Assembly (NCBI GenBank): GCA_008012315.1
Contig: SSEL01000051.1
Span: 1-51,541 of the forward strand
From: Rhodospirillaceae bacterium
GTDB lineage: Bacteria; Pseudomonadota; Alphaproteobacteria; Dongiales; Dongiaceae
Length of the DNA: 51,541 nt
Direction: 5' to 3'
Shown: one piece after another, positions 1-8,572 of the stretch
Layout of the letters: each line of letters opens with the position of its first letter
Position numbering within the stretch: the stretch's first letter is position 1
The notes under the pieces: generated by a model
The model's input: the letters and a program-made list of their open reading frames with translations, nothing else
Told to the model about the DNA's origin: nothing
Databases searched by the model: none
Made by a program: the position numbers and the translations under genes

Positions 1-1
1 C

Positions 2-2002
2 CTATCGACAGCGCTGGCGGCGGCAAATCCCGATGCGACCCAGCCTTTGGACCGCAACTGGCGCTCGACCCCAGCCATCATGCAATTCGTCAATGCGATG
101 GGGGCTGGCCTCTTTGGGCAGGGCTATAACCCGCTGGCGCCGACCCGCGATGCGGTCGCAGCTCCCGCGATCGAGGTTCTGAACGCTACGCAGGGACGGC
201 GCTCACAAAAGTATTCGCAGCCCCCAGAACACATCGCCGAGCGCATCGCCCGTATCCTGACTGATACTGAGACCATCACCGACCGCCACACGAAGGCCGT
301 CCGGCCGGCGCGGCCTTCGGATATCGCGCTCTTGGTCTGCCGCCACACCACCGCCGCCCGCTATGCCGAGGAATTGCGCGCGCGCGGCGTTCCGGTGCGG
401 ATCGCCGAGGATGGCTGGGCGAAAAGCCCGGTGATTGTTGCCGCCCGCGCCGCGCTGGCCTTTGCCGCCAATCCGGCGGATATCCATGCCGGGCTGCTCT
501 TGCGTACGCTTGGCCCGGACCCGCTGCCCTTGCAGGAGGCGCTATCCGCCCAGATCGAAGGGCGGTTGGTGGATGACCCGGTGCTGATGCTGCTGGCCGC
601 GCTCTCGGACATTCTGGCCCGCTCGCCAGTGGGGGCGGGGCTTGATCTGGTGCTGGATGCCGCCGACCTGCGTCTCTGGGCCGAACGTCAGCCCGATGCC
701 GCCCAGTCCCGCGCCGATCTTCTGCGGCTAGAGGCTGAGGCGGGTGAGTTCGAAGCCGCGCATCGCGATCTCAAATCCGCCTCGGGGTTCCACGGCGAGA
801 CTGCCAAGGTCTTTCTCGGCTGGCTCGACGCCCGTGGGGGCGAGCGCGATTTCGACCGTCATCCCGATCCTTCCGCCAACAGCGCCGAGGCCGTGGAGAT
901 CGTCACCTGGCATGCCTCCAAAGGGCGGGAATGGCCGATCACTGTCGTCGCAGAGTTCGACTATGGTATCGAGGAACGTGCGGGGGCCACTGCGACCCGT
1001 TTCGATGCCTTGGACCGCATCGACGATATGGCGGTGGTGCTGGGGTCCGCGAGCCTGATCCACACGCCCGGCTTTGCCGCGCCCGAGGCGACCCGCCGTT
1101 TCATCGAAGACCGTCGCGCCGATTTTGAAGCCAATGCGAAAAACCTTCTCTATGTCGCTCTGACCCGTGCCCGTGACCGGCTGGTGCTGGAATGGCCGGG
1201 TTTTCTGAAGGACCGCGAAGAAGACGCGCCCGAGGCTACGAACCTGTTTCATATCCTGTCCGATACTTGCGCGCCGCAGATCGGGGCGGGTAGCCTGCGT
1301 ATCAATGGCGTGGATTGCCCGGCGCTGATCACGCAACTGCCTGAAGAGGCGGGATTTACCGAGTACGCAGGCGGTGCGGCAGCCTCAGCGCTGCGATTCG
1401 GTGCCGCTGCGCCGTTGCCCGTGACACCGCTGACGCCCTGGCGGCTGCAGCCCTCGCAAACCCGTAGTGCGGGGGTGCCGCCCGTGTCCCGCCGTATCAA
1501 CATCGGAGCACCCTGGCCAAAGGCACTGAACGATGCCTACCGCGGCACAGCACTGCATCTGGCGCTGCGCACATACCTGACCCGGCCCGATCTGGCCCCG
1601 GCTTTGGCTCTCGCGACCGGGCTTGACGACGCCACTCTTGCGCTAGTGGCCGAGCGCGCCACGGCGCTGAAAGCCTGGCTTGCCGATCAGGGCTATACGG
1701 ATCTGCGCGCTGAGATTCCGGTGCTTGGCCACACGCCCGAGGGTGCAGAGATCCCCGGTGCCCTCGACCTTCTCGCCATCGGCCCGGCAGGCGCGATGCT
1801 GATCGACCATAAATCCGGCGGCGGCGGTGACGGGTTTGGCCCCTATTGGCCACAGCTTTCCAGCTATGCCGGACTGTTGGCCGGACTATACCCGCAGCAT
1901 CCGCTGCAGGGCGTGGCGGTGTTCTGGGTCGATCACGGTTGGCTGGAACTGGCAGATGAGGGCGCGTCAGCGGGAGCTTGCGCACAGGCCAGAGTTAACT
2001 GA
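2..2002 (+). CDS. UvrD/AddA-like helicase with C-terminal PD-(D/E)XK nuclease (5' truncated by window)
   Basis: The open frame runs in from the left edge; the first visible block, LDRNWRST, matches superfamily 1A helicase motif IV, so the ATP-binding half lies outside the window. Motif V-like TWHASKGREW is at about 904-933 and motif VI-like LYVALTRARDR at about 1148-1180. The C-terminal third has a RecB/AddB-type nuclease signature: GTALH near 1540, GALD at 1757-1768, DHK at 1805-1813 and QLSSY at about 1853. All the usual acidic and lysine residues are present, so it is probably an active ATP-driven DNA helicase-nuclease. Its stop overlaps the next ATG by one base (TGATG), which implies translational coupling to the rest of the cassette. 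It could belong to a host repair system, but the neighbours suggest defence. The N-terminus cannot be judged. Confidence 0.85.
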   Translation, partial: LSTALAAANPDATQPLDRNWRSTPAIMQFVNAMGAGLFGQGYNPLAPTRDAVAAPAIEVLNATQGRRSQKYSQPPEHIAERIARILTDTETITDRHTKAVRPARPSDIALLVCRHTTAARYAEELRARGVPVRIAEDGWAKSPVIVAARAALAFAANPADIHAGLLLRTLGPDPLPLQEALSAQIEGRLVDDPVLMLLAALSDILARSPVGAGLDLVLDAADLRLWAERQPDAAQSRADLLRLEAEAGEFEAAHRDLKSASGFHGETAKVFLGWLDARGGERDFDRHPDPSANSAEAVEIVTWHASKGREWPITVVAEFDYGIEERAGATATRFDALDRIDDMAVVLGSASLIHTPGFAAPEATRRFIEDRRADFEANAKNLLYVALTRARDRLVLEWPGFLKDREEDAPEATNLFHILSDTCAPQIGAGSLRINGVDCPALITQLPEEAGFTEYAGGAAASALRFGAAAPLPVTPLTPWRLQPSQTRSAGVPPVSRRINIGAPWPKALNDAYRGTALHLALRTYLTRPDLAPALALATGLDDATLALVAERATALKAWLADQGYTDLRAEIPVLGHTPEGAEIPGALDLLAIGPAGAMLIDHKSGGGGDGFGPYWPQLSSYAGLLAGLYPQHPLQGVAVFWVDHGWLELADEGASAGACAQARVN

Positions 2003-3216
2003 TGCCCTGGGGAATACTTGCGCCCGATACCGTGGTTTCGCAACGACGCCAGCAGAACCTTGGGCTTGCGGCGGCGGTTCGTCATTTCAATGACCGGGCG
2101 GTCCCCGGAATCGGCGGCATGTGGTTTCCCATGCCCATCCTTTGGTCGGTTCTGGCGATCTCTATCGCCGAGGAACTTGGTGTGCCGGCACTGCCTGTCG
2201 GCAACGCGGTCGAAGCGCGCGTCATGCTTGAAGTCATCGCGGGCCCGCAGGATCGCCGCGTGCGAGGGGCGAGGAAGATGCAGGGCTTGAAGGATAGCAG
2301 TTTCCACAATCTCAGGCGTCGCGGAACTTATGTGGTTCAGCCGATCCGCATGGCGATGGTGCAGCCTCTGGTCGCACTCGGGTTCGTGCAGGGCAGCCGC
2401 TACGGCGCGTTCCGCATACATAGCGCTGGCAGAGAGCTGTTGGAGCTGAATGCGATGAAAGAACCGCGCCGTTTGCTTGGTGCCTGGGCGCATGGCAGAC
2501 AGCCACATGGCCTGAAGGAGGCCCTAGCAGTGCTTTCCCCGGTTGGGGCTGTCCCGGAAGCGGTGCGTAAACTGATCCTTGCCCGATTGCTCGACGGAAA
2601 TGATCCCGGCTCGACCCGGCGCCGGGAGCTGGCGCGCCTCGGCACGGGCCCCAGTTCCACGCATTTGGACCAGGAAACCGCATTGGCGGGGGTTGCGCCG
2701 GATCACTGGTCGGATCTGCGCGCCGGAGCGGCTTTTATGGATATTCGCGATGCCGCGTTGACGGTGTTGGACCAGTTGGAACAGCACCTGCTGAAGCTTC
2801 GCGACGATAATCAGCCTGTGCGACTGTCAGAAGCGGAGGCAGCCGAAGTCGCCACCGAGTCGCTGAAACAATTGCGAGATCTGGCCTCGGCAAAAGGCGC
2901 GCTCGTCGATCAGGGCAATGAGGAGACTAGCCGCAGATTTATCGCGGCAATCCGACATCTGTCCGATCAGCAGCTGATCCAGAGGCTGGCCGAGCGCGAT
3001 TCTACCGTGATTTGTCAGCGCGAAGGCCACATTTTTCTCGGGCCGGCTGCGAGCGAGTTGCGGGGCAGCTCGGAGACCCAGGACGAGAACCGGCCCCCTC
3101 AGGACGAGGCCTTCGCGCCGCAGCTTTTCCGGCTGCACAATCTTCATTGTCTGGTGACGGAGCTGTCCGGAAAGGTGAACCCGGGCAGCCGTGACGCGGG
3201 ATCGGAGGCCGTCTGA
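2002..3216 (+). CDS. Unknown protein of the helicase/PLD cassette
   Basis: A 404-residue cytoplasmic protein with no signal peptide, no membrane segment and no motif I recognise. It starts at an ATG sharing one base with the upstream stop and ends in the same TGATG arrangement with the next gene, so it is an integral operon member. Residues about 1-190 contain Trp-, Pro- and Arg-rich stretches and a basic segment (RRVRGARKMQG) that could contact nucleic acid. Residues about 240-340 are predicted mostly helical, with Leu/Glu/Gln-rich runs suggesting a coiled-coil or helical bundle. Codon use and composition match its cassette neighbours. An adaptor, sensor or winged-helix DNA-binding role would fit the position, but nothing in the sequence proves one. 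Confidence 0.75.
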   Translation: MPWGILAPDTVVSQRRQQNLGLAAAVRHFNDRAVPGIGGMWFPMPILWSVLAISIAEELGVPALPVGNAVEARVMLEVIAGPQDRRVRGARKMQGLKDSSFHNLRRRGTYVVQPIRMAMVQPLVALGFVQGSRYGAFRIHSAGRELLELNAMKEPRRLLGAWAHGRQPHGLKEALAVLSPVGAVPEAVRKLILARLLDGNDPGSTRRRELARLGTGPSSTHLDQETALAGVAPDHWSDLRAGAAFMDIRDAALTVLDQLEQHLLKLRDDNQPVRLSEAEAAEVATESLKQLRDLASAKGALVDQGNEETSRRFIAAIRHLSDQQLIQRLAERDSTVICQREGHIFLGPAASELRGSSETQDENRPPQDEAFAPQLFRLHNLHCLVTELSGKVNPGSRDAGSEAV

Positions 3217-5018
3217 TGCAGAACACGACGCTCTACTCCCTCTTCATGCCGCCCGAAGATTGTTATGGCGACTTTGGCCTTATGTGCGGCTTCACCGCGA
3301 CGCGGCAGGTCCTGGGGCAGATCCGCCGAACATTCACAGGCGAGATGGCGCGCCCGGTGCTGGCCGCCTTCATCCATCCAACCGTGAATGCGATCTCGGA
3401 CGTTCCGGGACTTGCCTGGATGTGGATGCGCCTCGTGGGACGCGGCTACAACCTTCTCCATGCCAAGGTGGCGCTTCTGGGTTTTCGCAAGCGCGGCGGA
3501 GATGGCTATGTCATTCGCCTCGCTGTCAGCACGGGGAACTGGACACAGGATCCGCTTACTCGCAGCATCGACCTGTTCTGGTCGATCGATCTGGACTCTG
3601 CTGTGCCTGACGCACAGGACATTGCCGATATCCGCGCTGCGCATGAGATGTTTGGATGGCTGCGCGAGCGGGCAGATTGCGCCCTGATCGATCGCAGTTT
3701 TGACGGGCACCGGCCAGACGCCCTGCTGGAGGCCGCGATCACAGCCTTGCCCACGTCATCCGCGCGTCCCCGCTTCATCGACAGCCGCAATCAGGCGCTG
3801 TTTCCTCAGGTGGTCGAGCGCCTGGGTACCAAAAAGAAGGCCGACCGTCTCATCCTCGGGTCTGGCTATTTCGAGAGCGACGGCGATGGTGCTGCTGGCC
3901 TGCCAGAGCGACTGCGCCGCGCATTGGTGCAGGAGAAATCCCTGACGAAAACAGCGGCTCTCGACCTGTTTCTCAACCCGTCCTCCTGTCAGGGGCTTGC
4001 TGCCCGGGCCGGTGCCTTGATTGATGCAGGCTGGAACTTGCGCCCTCCGCGCTCTGTCTTGCATGGAACTGATGGGTGCCTGCATGCAAAATTTGTGGTG
4101 CTGGCGTCGGGCGAGACCGAGGCCTCGGGACGGGCTTATCTTGGATCCGGCAATCTGAGCATGAACGGGTTTGAGCGTGCCGCAAGCGCCGGGGGAAACC
4201 TTGAGGCAGGTGTGATCGTCGATCTGCCGGGAGGACTGAAATGGCCGCGACGCAGAGACACGCGGAACGGTATCGCCGCTGTTTTGCCGATCCAGTTCAC
4301 TGATGTGGTGACGCCCGAGGCCCTGCAGCAAGGGGAAGGCTTTGTGCGCCCCGATGAGCCAGAAACCCAGCCGCCAGTTGCGTGGCTTATATGGCAAGAC
4401 GGGGTGCTCTCGGCCCCCGAAGACAAATCGGTGATGGTGATTGGTGTCGATGCGGCTCAGGCCCAGACACCTTGTCCATGGCCTGCACCGGCTCCAGCGA
4501 TTGTGACACTCGCGGAGGGCGGCTGGCGGCTGCCTGTCATTTCTTCCGAAGCACTTGTTGTCGCTCGCCCCTCCGATATGTCGGTCGAAGATATCCTTGC
4601 CAGCCTTGGCTCATTTCCCGAGCCAGGTGATGCTGACAGCGAAGATGAGGGTGGGGAAGGCGAAGAGCCGCTCACCGACGCCTCAGATACCACCGAAGCT
4701 CCGCCAGCTGCCTATCCCATTCGCAGGATGATGGAACTTCTGGTGCGTCTTTGTGAGACACAGGCAAGGTTGGACCCGCGGGACTGGCAAAGGTGGTGTC
4801 GGGAGTTGCAACAGAACCTTTGCGCTATCGCGTCTCGCGAAAAAACGATGCTCGAGTTCTTCCGGAACGCCAGGGCAAATCCTCTGCCTGCTCTGGCAGA
4901 TCCGCGTATGCGCCCGGAAGGGGTTTCGCCAGACCTATTGAGAGATGCGCTTTTGGCAGTGTCCGTCGCGTGGGAGCTCAGCGCTTACCCATCGCTCTGG
5001 GAACGGGAGGCCGCGTGA
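3216..5018 (+). CDS. Phospholipase D / Tdp1-like nuclease-fold protein
   Basis: A 600-residue protein with two copies of the PLD-superfamily active-site pattern: H82-x-K84 followed by N108 in STGNWT, and H290-x-K292 followed by N313 in GSGNLS. Both copies have Asn after the HxK, as in tyrosyl-DNA phosphodiesterase 1, in place of the HKD of classical phospholipases. A single chain therefore carries both halves of one active site and could cleave phosphodiester or protein-DNA linkages. Residues about 465-500 form a very acidic linker (DSEDEGGEGEE), and the last 100 residues are helical. There is no signal peptide or membrane span. It is coupled to both neighbours by one-base stop/start overlaps. 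PLD proteins next to helicases occur in known defence systems such as DISARM and Mokosh, but the gene set here does not match either exactly. Confidence 0.85.
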   Translation: MQNTTLYSLFMPPEDCYGDFGLMCGFTATRQVLGQIRRTFTGEMARPVLAAFIHPTVNAISDVPGLAWMWMRLVGRGYNLLHAKVALLGFRKRGGDGYVIRLAVSTGNWTQDPLTRSIDLFWSIDLDSAVPDAQDIADIRAAHEMFGWLRERADCALIDRSFDGHRPDALLEAAITALPTSSARPRFIDSRNQALFPQVVERLGTKKKADRLILGSGYFESDGDGAAGLPERLRRALVQEKSLTKTAALDLFLNPSSCQGLAARAGALIDAGWNLRPPRSVLHGTDGCLHAKFVVLASGETEASGRAYLGSGNLSMNGFERAASAGGNLEAGVIVDLPGGLKWPRRRDTRNGIAAVLPIQFTDVVTPEALQQGEGFVRPDEPETQPPVAWLIWQDGVLSAPEDKSVMVIGVDAAQAQTPCPWPAPAPAIVTLAEGGWRLPVISSEALVVARPSDMSVEDILASLGSFPEPGDADSEDEGGEGEEPLTDASDTTEAPPAAYPIRRMMELLVRLCETQARLDPRDWQRWCRELQQNLCAIASREKTMLEFFRNARANPLPALADPRMRPEGVSPDLLRDALLAVSVAWELSAYPSLWEREAA

Positions 5019-7558
5019 TGGTGGACTGGAACGAGGTCGCGAGCATTCTGGATCGTATCGCAGGGACGTCTGATGATACCCTGCTAGATCATGGCCAGAA
5101 GGCGAGTGTCACAGAACTAGCGTGCCGTATCCGGGCGGGCCAACGCTCGGCCCTGTTGGCTGATGAGGTGGGTATGGGCAAGACCCGCATTGCGGCGGCG
5201 CTGATCGCAGCGGTGCGGGAGGCGGGCGGACGCAGCGCCATTGTTCTGCCCGCGGGCCTTGGGGCACAATGGCAACAGGAACTGAAACGGTTCAACGCCG
5301 ACGACAAGACATTGCTGCCGCTGCGCAGCTATGATGGTTTCATCTCCGGTTTTTTGCACGATACCGATGCGGAGGGGAGCGCAAGACGGTTACACAGCCA
5401 TAAGGAGTGGCTTTCGGATCGCCGCAAGCAGCGTGAGTTGCCGGAGAACGGCTGGGCCGCCGAAGAGATCATAATGATCTCTCATTCCTTCGCGAACATG
5501 CAGTTTCCCAATCGTGGAGAAGGCCCCGCTGGAGGCTGGCGCCGGGAACTCTTACCCAACGTCGCCCGCCTGATTGACGGCCGACGGCGCAACTTCATGC
5601 GCGAAAATTTCCATTCGGGTGAGGTGGGCTATGTATATGCCAGTCGCCGTGCGGCGCGGCACATTGCCCAAACGATTCTGGACCACGAACTGCCGCGCGA
5701 TGCCATTAACGGCGATCAGAAATGGCTTTCGGCGGACGATTACAAGAACAGGATCCTGCCGCTGATCGGCTATGGCCTGGGTCAGTTTGATCTCATAGTC
5801 GTTGACGAAGCCCACAAGGCGCGCGGCGCAGATTCAAGCCTTTCGCGCATTCTCGGCCCGGTAAGCTGGGAAGCGGATGATCCTTTTCGTCTGGGCATGA
5901 CCGCAACCCCGGTCGAGCTGGACTCCAGCCAGTGGATCGACACGCTGGAGCGGCTCAATGGTCGCGATGACGATCAGGATATTACTGCGCTCGCAGAGCT
6001 GACGGAATGGATCACCGGCTATGTGGATGTTGTTCGTCGGATTCAAACCGAAGAACTGGACGAGACGCTGACCGGGGAATTCGAGACCTCCGCCCGGCAG
6101 TTCTACGCAGCATTGCGACCATATGTCCTGCGCCGGGACAAACGCAGTGACCCCGAATTCTGCGTCTTCAAAGACAGTCATGGTGATTATCGTGAGGTCA
6201 CCGATATCCCGGTTTCACCGGAGGCAGAGGGTTTTACCCGTGACTGGTTGCGCCGCTTTTGTGCGGCTGAGGCGCTGTCGTTACTCCCTCAGGATGATCC
6301 GCGTGTGAAACGGGTCAGGCTCGCCGTTGCCCAGGGGTATGGGTTCGGCTTTGGAGAGGATGAGGAAGACAGCCCGTCAGGCATGACAGATGCAAACCTC
6401 GTTGGTCCGGCGGGGTTTTGGACGGAAGCTTTCACCGCTGAGAGCAACGACATCTATAGCCACCCTGCGATCCTGGCGGCTGTGAGACAAATCGAGGCCT
6501 ATACACGGGCCGGCGAGAAAGTGCTCGTCTTCGGCAGGTTCCTGACGCCGATGAATGTGCTGACCAGACTGCTGGACGCGCGTGAGATGCTGCGTCGTTT
6601 GCGAGACGGTCAGCACTGGCCTGCCAGTGGGATCGGGGAAAGCAATATAGCAGCCGTCATTGCGGCGATGAGGGATCCTGATCTTGCGGTGGCGGGTGGG
6701 GTCGACGAAATCGATGTGATGTTGAAAACCCGCTATCAGGAGTGGGCGAGCGAGCGCCGGGCTGAACTCGCACGGCTTCATCGGGAGTTGGAAGACCTTG
6801 CGCTGGAGGGAGGAGCTGCTGCATTTCTGTCAGAGATTCTGCGCCATGAGGACGGCAAACAAGACCTTCAATTCGGGGCTTTGCTCGAGGCACTTGGTGG
6901 AAGGCGGGAAGTTGCGGGCGCTTCCTGGACAGGGCGAGAAATGCTCGGGCTGTTCGAAAAACTGCTCCTGGAGCTTGCCGGGGATGATGAAGCAGAGAAC
7001 AACGATACGCAGAAAGCCCGGCTGGATGCCTGGCTGAGCGACTATTCCGGGCGCGAGGGCAACTTCGCCAGGATGATGTCAGGCGCAACCGCACCGCAAA
7101 CGCGGCGTATGCTGCAATCTGCATTCAACCGGTCGTCCAGTTGGCCGATGGTGCTCCTCGCGCAATCCCGCGTCGGGCGTGAGGGCCTGAATCTGCATGA
7201 GGCCTGTCGCACAGTGATTCTACTGCACGCGGAGTGGAATCCCGGCATTGTCGAGCAGCAGATTGGGCGTGTGGATCGCAAGAACAGTCTTTGGCTTCGC
7301 GAATGGCGGAAATGGAGGGATCATGGTGATGGTCTCCCGCCCCGCATTCGGGTTCACCCTGTTGTCGTCAGTGGCACATACGACGATCACAACTGGCAGG
7401 TTCTCAAGGCGCGTTGGCTGGAACTGAGGGCGCAGTTGCATGGCGATGTCCTGCGTCCCGTTCCAGGTCGGTCAGAGGTGATAGATGACAGACGAACCTG
7501 CGCTGACCGCGTTCGGCGCGCAGTGCCGGATTTTTCGCCGGGAAAACGTGGCGGTTGA
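5018..7558 (+). CDS. SNF2/DEAD-like superfamily 2 helicase
   Basis: The ATG at 5018 overlaps the preceding stop (TGATG) and gives 846 residues; a longer frame from 4793 overlaps the PLD gene and is rejected. Motif I is DEVGMGKTR (residues about 49-57), motif II is VDEAHK (262-267), motif III is GMTATP, and motif VI is QQIGRVDRKN (about 747-756). The insert between the RecA-like lobes and the arginine-finger motif are typical of the SNF2/HepA branch, which translocates on double-stranded nucleic acid. It ends the coupled cassette. Together with the nuclease-fused UvrD protein and the PLD protein, it gives two motors and two potential nucleases, a combination typical of phage restriction. The substrate is unknown. 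Confidence 0.88.
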   Translation: MVDWNEVASILDRIAGTSDDTLLDHGQKASVTELACRIRAGQRSALLADEVGMGKTRIAAALIAAVREAGGRSAIVLPAGLGAQWQQELKRFNADDKTLLPLRSYDGFISGFLHDTDAEGSARRLHSHKEWLSDRRKQRELPENGWAAEEIIMISHSFANMQFPNRGEGPAGGWRRELLPNVARLIDGRRRNFMRENFHSGEVGYVYASRRAARHIAQTILDHELPRDAINGDQKWLSADDYKNRILPLIGYGLGQFDLIVVDEAHKARGADSSLSRILGPVSWEADDPFRLGMTATPVELDSSQWIDTLERLNGRDDDQDITALAELTEWITGYVDVVRRIQTEELDETLTGEFETSARQFYAALRPYVLRRDKRSDPEFCVFKDSHGDYREVTDIPVSPEAEGFTRDWLRRFCAAEALSLLPQDDPRVKRVRLAVAQGYGFGFGEDEEDSPSGMTDANLVGPAGFWTEAFTAESNDIYSHPAILAAVRQIEAYTRAGEKVLVFGRFLTPMNVLTRLLDAREMLRRLRDGQHWPASGIGESNIAAVIAAMRDPDLAVAGGVDEIDVMLKTRYQEWASERRAELARLHRELEDLALEGGAAAFLSEILRHEDGKQDLQFGALLEALGGRREVAGASWTGREMLGLFEKLLLELAGDDEAENNDTQKARLDAWLSDYSGREGNFARMMSGATAPQTRRMLQSAFNRSSSWPMVLLAQSRVGREGLNLHEACRTVILLHAEWNPGIVEQQIGRVDRKNSLWLREWRKWRDHGDGLPPRIRVHPVVVSGTYDDHNWQVLKARWLELRAQLHGDVLRPVPGRSEVIDDRRTCADRVRRAVPDFSPGKRGG

Positions 7559-7705
7559 GTTGTAGTGTAACCGATACTCACGCTGCTGTTCGGAATAGGA
7601 CGGAATGAAAGCTGCAATTTTTAGCAACCATTCTCTCCGCGTTGGATTTTGCGTTGATAGGAAAATGGCTGTTAGTAGGTCGCAAGTAATGGTGGTTGCA
7701 GCCTC

Positions 7706-7816
7706 CCGCAACCATCTTTACCGGCGTCGATTGCAAGTTGTGATCGATGCCGGTCCCCGCAACCATCTTTACTTGCTCGGGCAACAAGTGAAGATTAGAT
7801 CCAGCCCCCGCAACCA
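7706..7816 (+). repeat. Three tRNA-fMet 3'-end copies, 51-bp period (candidate attachment sites)
   Basis: CCGCAACCA occurs at 7706, 7757 and 7808, exactly 51 bp apart. Copies 1 and 2 share CCCGCAACCATCTTTAC. Copies 2 and 3 contain CCCCGCAACCA, which is the 3' acceptor strand and CCA end of bacterial initiator tRNA, whose 5' strand is CGCGGGG. Copy 3 is preceded by AGATCCAGC, resembling a T-arm remnant, and followed by a terminator as a tRNA gene would be. A looser GCAACCA lies at 7624. No tRNA body is present, so these are not functional tRNAs. I infer attR-type scars from repeated integration at tRNA-fMet, marking the right edge of the island that carries the helicase/PLD genes. The rest of 7559-7951 holds nothing else recognisable. 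Confidence 0.6.
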
Positions 7817-7828
7817 CTGACAGTGACA

Positions 7829-7856
7829 GGCCCCGTTCGGAAGAGCGGGGCCTTTT
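7829..7856 (+). terminator. Rho-independent terminator
   Basis: GGCCCCG (7829-7835) pairs with CGGGGCC (7846-7852) around a 10-nt loop and is followed directly by TTTT. It sits 12 bases after the last tRNA-fMet-like end, so it is probably the original terminator of that tRNA gene and now also terminates the helicase cassette. Confidence 0.75.
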
Positions 7857-7951
7857 GCCTTTGTGGCTGCTTGATTCATCGAATATTCATACAGGCTTGG
7901 TATTGGGTGACGACCAGCCTATCCATCGAAAACGGATCTGAGCCATCTCAC

Positions 7952-8284
7952 ATGCAAGCATCCATTGGCCGTTCGCGCTTATCAGCTCTGACTATCCTGG
8001 GTGTTATCGCGATGCTGTGTATTGGCTCGCCACTGGCGCGCGCTGCGGAGGATGACGGAACGATCGCAGGCAATCAGGTGGCCGTCACGACTGTACAGGC
8101 TACACAGCTTACGCAGCCTGCCGACGCACCGGCCCTGCCGCAGGTTGAAACGGCAAAACTGCGTGCCGGATATCCGCGGAATCATGAGATGTGGCGGTAT
8201 TGCCCACCCGACAACTCTCACCCTTGCGTGGACCTCGATATTCCCGGTGTGACGGTGCCCGAGCCTGAGAACCCTCCAAAATAG
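7952..8284 (+). CDS. Small secreted protein, unknown
   Basis: The ATG at 7952 gives 110 residues beginning with a basic stretch, a hydrophobic core (ALTILGVIAMLCIG) and an A-R-A-A-E type cleavage site near residue 29, a Sec signal peptide. The mature part is about 80 residues and Pro-rich, with two Cys in YCPPDNSHPC that could form a disulphide. Upstream in-frame starts (7823, 7907) would bury the signal peptide, so I prefer 7952, although its ribosome site is weak. It is the first gene to the right of the putative attachment site and belongs to the chromosome. The following 288 bases (8285-8572) contain nothing I can support. Confidence 0.6.
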   Translation: MQASIGRSRLSALTILGVIAMLCIGSPLARAAEDDGTIAGNQVAVTTVQATQLTQPADAPALPQVETAKLRAGYPRNHEMWRYCPPDNSHPCVDLDIPGVTVPEPENPPK

Positions 8285-8572
8285 TTCCTCAGCAGAGCGG
8301 TCGGAGCGCCGCCTCTATCGTGACGACGCCCTATTGCACGAACGGATCATACTGCGAGGATGCTATCGGCGCCTAAGAAGCGCCCGCAGTGCATGGCACA
8401 ACATTGTTGCGTCCTCACTTGGAGACTTCCAGCTCTTCTTCAATTCGAGCCTTGCAGAACGCCCCGTATCAGCGGTTGCGGCGGGCGGCCAGGAAGCAAT
8501 GGCCGGTCCGCCGGTGTGTGCCGACTCAGTGAGGCAGCATTTAAGCCAGATCCTTACGCTGCATATGGCATC

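Noticed and set aside
4793..5017. N-terminal extension of the SNF2 helicase
   Set aside because: It lies inside the PLD gene; the ATG at 5018 in the TGATG overlap matches the pattern of the other junctions.
7801..7816. A functional tRNA-fMet gene
   Set aside because: Only the 3' acceptor end is present; no anticodon arm, D-arm or 5' CGCGGGG strand lies upstream.
7578..7817. Minus-strand 79-residue frame with 17-residue repeats starting MVAG
   Set aside because: The apparent protein repeat is a translation of the tandem tRNA-fMet 3'-end copies (51 bp = 17 codons); similar spurious peptides are common at tRNA ends.
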